Positions 61,267 to 64,000 of a DNA stretch of 64,000 nucleotides are shown in pieces. The stretch is from an uncultured Gammaproteobacteria bacterium (GTDB lineage: Bacteria; Pseudomonadota; Gammaproteobacteria; Nitrosococcales; Methylophagaceae): assembly GCA_905479985.1 (NCBI GenBank), contig CAJQOM010000024.1, positions 1 to 64,000 of the forward strand, written 5' to 3'. The translations under genes were made by a program, and so were the position numbers. The notes under the pieces are model-generated. The model had not been told where the DNA came from, made no database searches, and worked only from the letters and a program-made list of their open reading frames with translations. Every line of letters starts with the position of its first letter. The first letter of the stretch is position 1.

Positions 61267-63192
61267 TTAATCCTCTAAAATAATTCGACCGCGACCAGCA
61301 ACGTCCTTTTGCAAGGTTTGCGCGAAGTTATCAAGTGTCATGACACCTAAATCTTCACCCTTGCGAGTACGTACTGCCACGGCGTTATCCTGCGCTTCAC
61401 GATCCCCGACTACTAAGAGATAAGGAACCCGACGCAATGTGTGCTCGCGTATTTTAAAGCCTATCTTCTCATTTCTCAAGTCTATATCGGCTCTAAACCC
61501 TTTATTTTTCAATTCTTTTGTTATTTTCTTGGCGTATTCGGCCTGATGTTCGCTGATTCCCATCACCACAACTTGTCTCGGTGCTAACCATGTTGGGAAG
61601 GCGCCAGCGTATTCTTCAATCAAAATACCGATGAAACGTTCAAGTGAACCCAAGATGGCACGATGCAACATAACGGGCACTTGTTTACTGCCATCATCAG
61701 CAATATATTTCGCATCCAAACGACCCGGCATCGAGAAATCAACCTGAATCGTCCCACACTGCCACACTCTACCTAGACAATCTTTCAAAGAAAACTCAAT
61801 CTTCGGGCCATAAAAAGCACCCTCGCCCGGCTGTAAATCCCAATCCAAACCTTTGTTATTCAAAGCTTGTTCAAGGGCATGTTCGGCTTTATCCCACACT
61901 TCATCGCTACCCACACGATTTTCAGGACGCGTTGAAAGCTTGACGATAATGTCATTAAAACCAAAGTCGGCATAGACTTCTTGCAACAAATCCATAAAGG
62001 TCGACACTTCATCTTGAATTTGGTCTTCAGTACAGAAAATATGCGCATCATCTTGGGTAAAACCACGTAAACGCATCAATCCATGCAAGGTGCCAGACGG
62101 CTCATTTCGATGACACGAACCAAATTCTGCCATGCGTAAAGGCAAGTCACGATAGCTCTTCTGACCTTGATTAAAGATTTGAACATGACAAGGACAATTC
62201 ATTGGCTTAACGGCGTAATCACGGTTTTCAGAATGGGTACTGAAAATCATGTCACCAAACTTATCCCAGTGGCCTGATTTTTCCCATAAAGACCGATCTA
62301 CTACTTGCGGTGTTTTGACTTCTTGATAACCATTGTTTTGCAATACATCGCGAATATAGTTTTCAACTTCGCGATAAATGCGCCAACCATTGTCATGCCA
62401 AAAGATCATGCCAGAGGCTTCTTCTTGCAAATGGAATAAATCTAAATTCTTAGCAATCTTACGATGATCGCGTTTTTCTGCTTCTTCTAACCGGTGAATA
62501 TATTGTTTTAAGGCTTTTTTATCAGACCATGCAGTGCCATAAACACGTTGCAACATCTCATTGTCAGAGTTACCACGCCAATACGCACCTGCGAGCTTCA
62601 TCAACTTAAAGGCTTTTAATTTACCTGTGCTCGGCACATGGGGGCCACGGCATAAATCGATAAAGTCACCTTGACCATATAAAGATAAGGTTTCGCCTTT
62701 CGGAATATCTTCTAAAATTTCAGCTTTGTAGTCTTCGCCCATCGCACGGAATTTTTCAATACCGGCTTCGCGAGAGATTTCTTCGCGAACCAACGGAATA
62801 TCCTGTTTAACTAACGCCGCCATCCGTTTTTCGATTTTAGTTAAATCTTCCGGCGTGAAACCCGGCGCATAAGCAAAGTCATAATAGAAACCATCATCAA
62901 TGACAGGGCCAATGGTGACTTGCGCTTCAGGAAACAACTGCTTAACGGCTTGCGCCATCAAATGCGAGGTCGAGTGGCGAATAATATCCAAGCCCTCTTC
63001 ATCACGCTCGGTGATAATCGCAATATCAGCATCTTGTTCAATTAGAAAGTTGGTATCAACCAACACACCATTGACCTTGCCAGCCAGAGCAGCACGGGCT
63101 AAGCCAGCACCAATATCAAAGGCGACATCATGAATAGAAACAGGGTGATCAAACTGGCGTTGATTGCCATCAGGAAGTGTTACAGAAATCAT
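61267..63192 (-). CDS. thrS: threonyl-tRNA synthetase
   Basis: A 641-residue class II synthetase. The order is a TGS domain (about 1-62), the editing domain with the [13 protein letters not shown] zinc-like segment (about 65-225), the catalytic core with [10 protein letters not shown] and [15 protein letters not shown], and the anticodon-binding domain. The start [10 protein letters not shown] at 63192 is chosen because the open frame upstream runs through tRNA-Val. It heads the thrS-infC-rpmI-rplT cluster. Confidence 0.97.
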   Translation of the reverse strand: MISVTLPDGNQRQFDHPVSIHDVAFDIGAGLARAALAGKVNGVLVDTNFLIEQDADIAIITERDEEGLDIIRHSTSHLMAQAVKQLFPEAQVTIGPVIDDGFYYDFAYAPGFTPEDLTKIEKRMAALVKQDIPLVREEISREAGIEKFRAMGEDYKAEILEDIPKGETLSLYGQGDFIDLCRGPHVPSTGKLKAFKLMKLAGAYWRGNSDNEMLQRVYGTAWSDKKALKQYIHRLEEAEKRDHRKIAKNLDLFHLQEEASGMIFWHDNGWRIYREVENYIRDVLQNNGYQEVKTPQVVDRSLWEKSGHWDKFGDMIFSTHSENRDYAVKPMNCPCHVQIFNQGQKSYRDLPLRMAEFGSCHRNEPSGTLHGLMRLRGFTQDDAHIFCTEDQIQDEVSTFMDLLQEVYADFGFNDIIVKLSTRPENRVGSDEVWDKAEHALEQALNNKGLDWDLQPGEGAFYGPKIEFSLKDCLGRVWQCGTIQVDFSMPGRLDAKYIADDGSKQVPVMLHRAILGSLERFIGILIEEYAGAFPTWLAPRQVVVMGISEHQAEYAKKITKELKNKGFRADIDLRNEKIGFKIREHTLRRVPYLLVVGDREAQDNAVAVRTRKGEDLGVMTLDNFAQTLQKDVAGRGRIILED

Positions 63193-63281
63193 AGGAAACT
63201 CTCTCTGGTTGTGGCCGATACAAAGGGCCTTAAAAACCAAAAAAGCACCATTATCAGAATAATAAGTGCTTTCTATATTAT

Positions 63282-63358
63282 TGGTAGGCACGAGTGGATT
63301 CGAACCACCGACCCCTACCATGTCAAGGTAGTGCTCTAACCAACTGAGCTACGCGCCT
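63282..63358 (-). tRNA. tRNA-Val (anticodon GAC)
   Basis: A 77-base cloverleaf with encoded CCA. Acceptor AGGCGCG pairs with CGTGCCT with one wobble. The anticodon stem-loop CTACC-TTGACAT-GGTAG region reads GAC. The tRNA-Val upstream of thrS is a common gammaproteobacterial arrangement. Confidence 0.96.
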
Positions 63359-63374
63359 GCCGTTAAGCGAAGGA

Positions 63375-63402
63375 ATTATACAGAGCTGGTTATTTAACGC
63401 AA
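63375..63402 (-). promoter_or_regulatory. promoter of tRNA-Val (and possibly thrS)
   Basis: A perfect TATAAT (63375-63380 on the minus strand) with TTGCGT (63397-63402) 16 bases upstream, placing the start about ten bases before the tRNA. No terminator is seen between the tRNA and thrS, so it may serve both. Confidence 0.7.
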
Positions 63403-63501
63403 GGATTAGCTAATAATCTGCTCTTTTCACAGACTATCTCACTAAAAATAAATCTGTCCCCTTTGTTTGTTTAATATGCCATCGAAAATTTCCCTATTAA
63501 A

Positions 63502-64000
63502 TTAAATCTGTTTATTAAAGATCGCTCTTAAAGCTTTGCCAGTGTATACAGAGAGATAAATAACCGCCGTTTCTATACAAAGCAATGAAAATTCTGAATT
63601 GTAATAAGACATAATTCTCTTTGACGTGAATCCTCTTCCACCCACATCCCAATAAAAAATAATTATCAGCCCCAAAATAGATATCAATGGTAGAAGCCCT
63701 ATGTTTTTATTCCGCCGTATTATTTCCATTCTTTTGCCTTCATGACTCACAGAAATAAATAAGCAGAGTGCAGCATTAAAAAACATTAGGTAATAACAAC
63801 CATCAATCACGTCACGAAAGGTTTTTGAATTATGTCGCCATGTATCTGGGTCCCCAACCCCAAATTGCTCTATAGGTCGCGCCATACCACTCGTCACTTG
63901 TGACACTTCTGGGTTATTAAGAATCGATAAAGAACTGGCAAGCACGAAAATGACCGTACTACTCAGTAACAGTGCATACGCTGTTCCACTAATCGATAAC
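63502..64000 (-). CDS. membrane protein, N-terminus outside the window
   Basis: The frame is open to the window edge, so the start is missing. At least four hydrophobic segments are visible: one near the edge (YALLLSSTVIFVLASSL), then CYYLMFFNAALCLFIS, LLPLISILGLIIIFYW and LLCIETAVIYLSVYTG. The loop after the first contains WRHNSKTFRDVID. The topology is faintly like DUF2165 proteins but I cannot support an assignment. It is upstream of tRNA-Val on the same strand. Confidence 0.6.
   Translation of the reverse strand, partial: LSISGTAYALLLSSTVIFVLASSLSILNNPEVSQVTSGMARPIEQFGVGDPDTWRHNSKTFRDVIDGCYYLMFFNAALCLFISVSHEGKRMEIIRRNKNIGLLPLISILGLIIIFYWDVGGRGFTSKRIMSYYNSEFSLLCIETAVIYLSVYTGKALRAIFNKQI

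Noticed and set aside
63193-63321. 43-codon upstream extension of thrS
   Set aside because: It translates part of tRNA-Val; the family N-terminus begins at 63192.

Overview
The window is ordinary chromosome of a gammaproteobacterium with roughly mid-40s percent G+C. Reasons: divergent lptFG against pepA-holC-valS; the dnaE-accA-tilS and pyrG-kdsA-eno-ftsB-ispD-ispF-truD runs; thrS-infC-rpmI-rplT-pheST-ihfA-merR; a PilU ATPase. A SUF pathway of the SufU/SufT type and an ABC-binding-domain/TolC fusion would fit a Methylophaga-like or other free-living marine lineage, but that placement is a guess. There is no phage, insertion sequence or CRISPR array. The only visible trace of mobile DNA is a partial second copy of a tRNA-Pro 3' end.

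Layout. 1-0.7 kb: tail of a degenerate GGDEF protein and tRNA-Glu. 0.7-7.8 kb: LPS export permeases lptG/lptF, divergent from pepA, holC, valS. 7.9-11.3 kb, minus strand: an AhpD-like protein, two rhodanese paralogues and malic enzyme. 11.4-17.5 kb, minus strand: a seven-gene, tightly coupled suf operon (Rrf2 regulator, sufB, C, D, S, U, T) with a promoter whose spacer carries a dyad. 17.6-21.4 kb: FKBP isomerase, OsmC protein, a small membrane ORF, HDOD protein, ampD. 21.5-38.8 kb: nadC, then a long minus-strand housekeeping run, nagZ to truD, covering cell wall recycling, mechanosensation, replication, pilus retraction, lipid, tRNA, nucleotide, KDO, glycolysis, division and isoprenoid genes. 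38.8-46.8 kb: accessory region with an L,D-transpeptidase, a small membrane protein, a YheT hydrolase, a large GAF-GGDEF-EAL protein with a CZB-like zinc-binding tail, a VOC protein, two uncharacterised exported or membrane proteins and a MetX-like hydrolase. 47-53.6 kb: a three-gene RND efflux operon whose outer-membrane factor carries an N-terminal ABC-type binding domain. 53.6-55.4 kb: SnoaL-like protein and DUF2130 protein. 55.5-63.4 kb: tRNA-Pro with its partial duplicate, then the translation cluster with an infC that starts at AUC, and tRNA-Val. The window ends inside a membrane protein gene.

The points most worth a second look are the binding-protein/TolC fusion with an RND pump that keeps only one of the usual proton-relay residues, the CZB-like tail on the cyclic-di-GMP protein, the suf promoter/operator, the structured 54-codon element between eno and ftsB, and the tRNA-Pro scar. 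Nothing here is clearly a wholly new system. All assignments come from reading the sequence; no database search was run.
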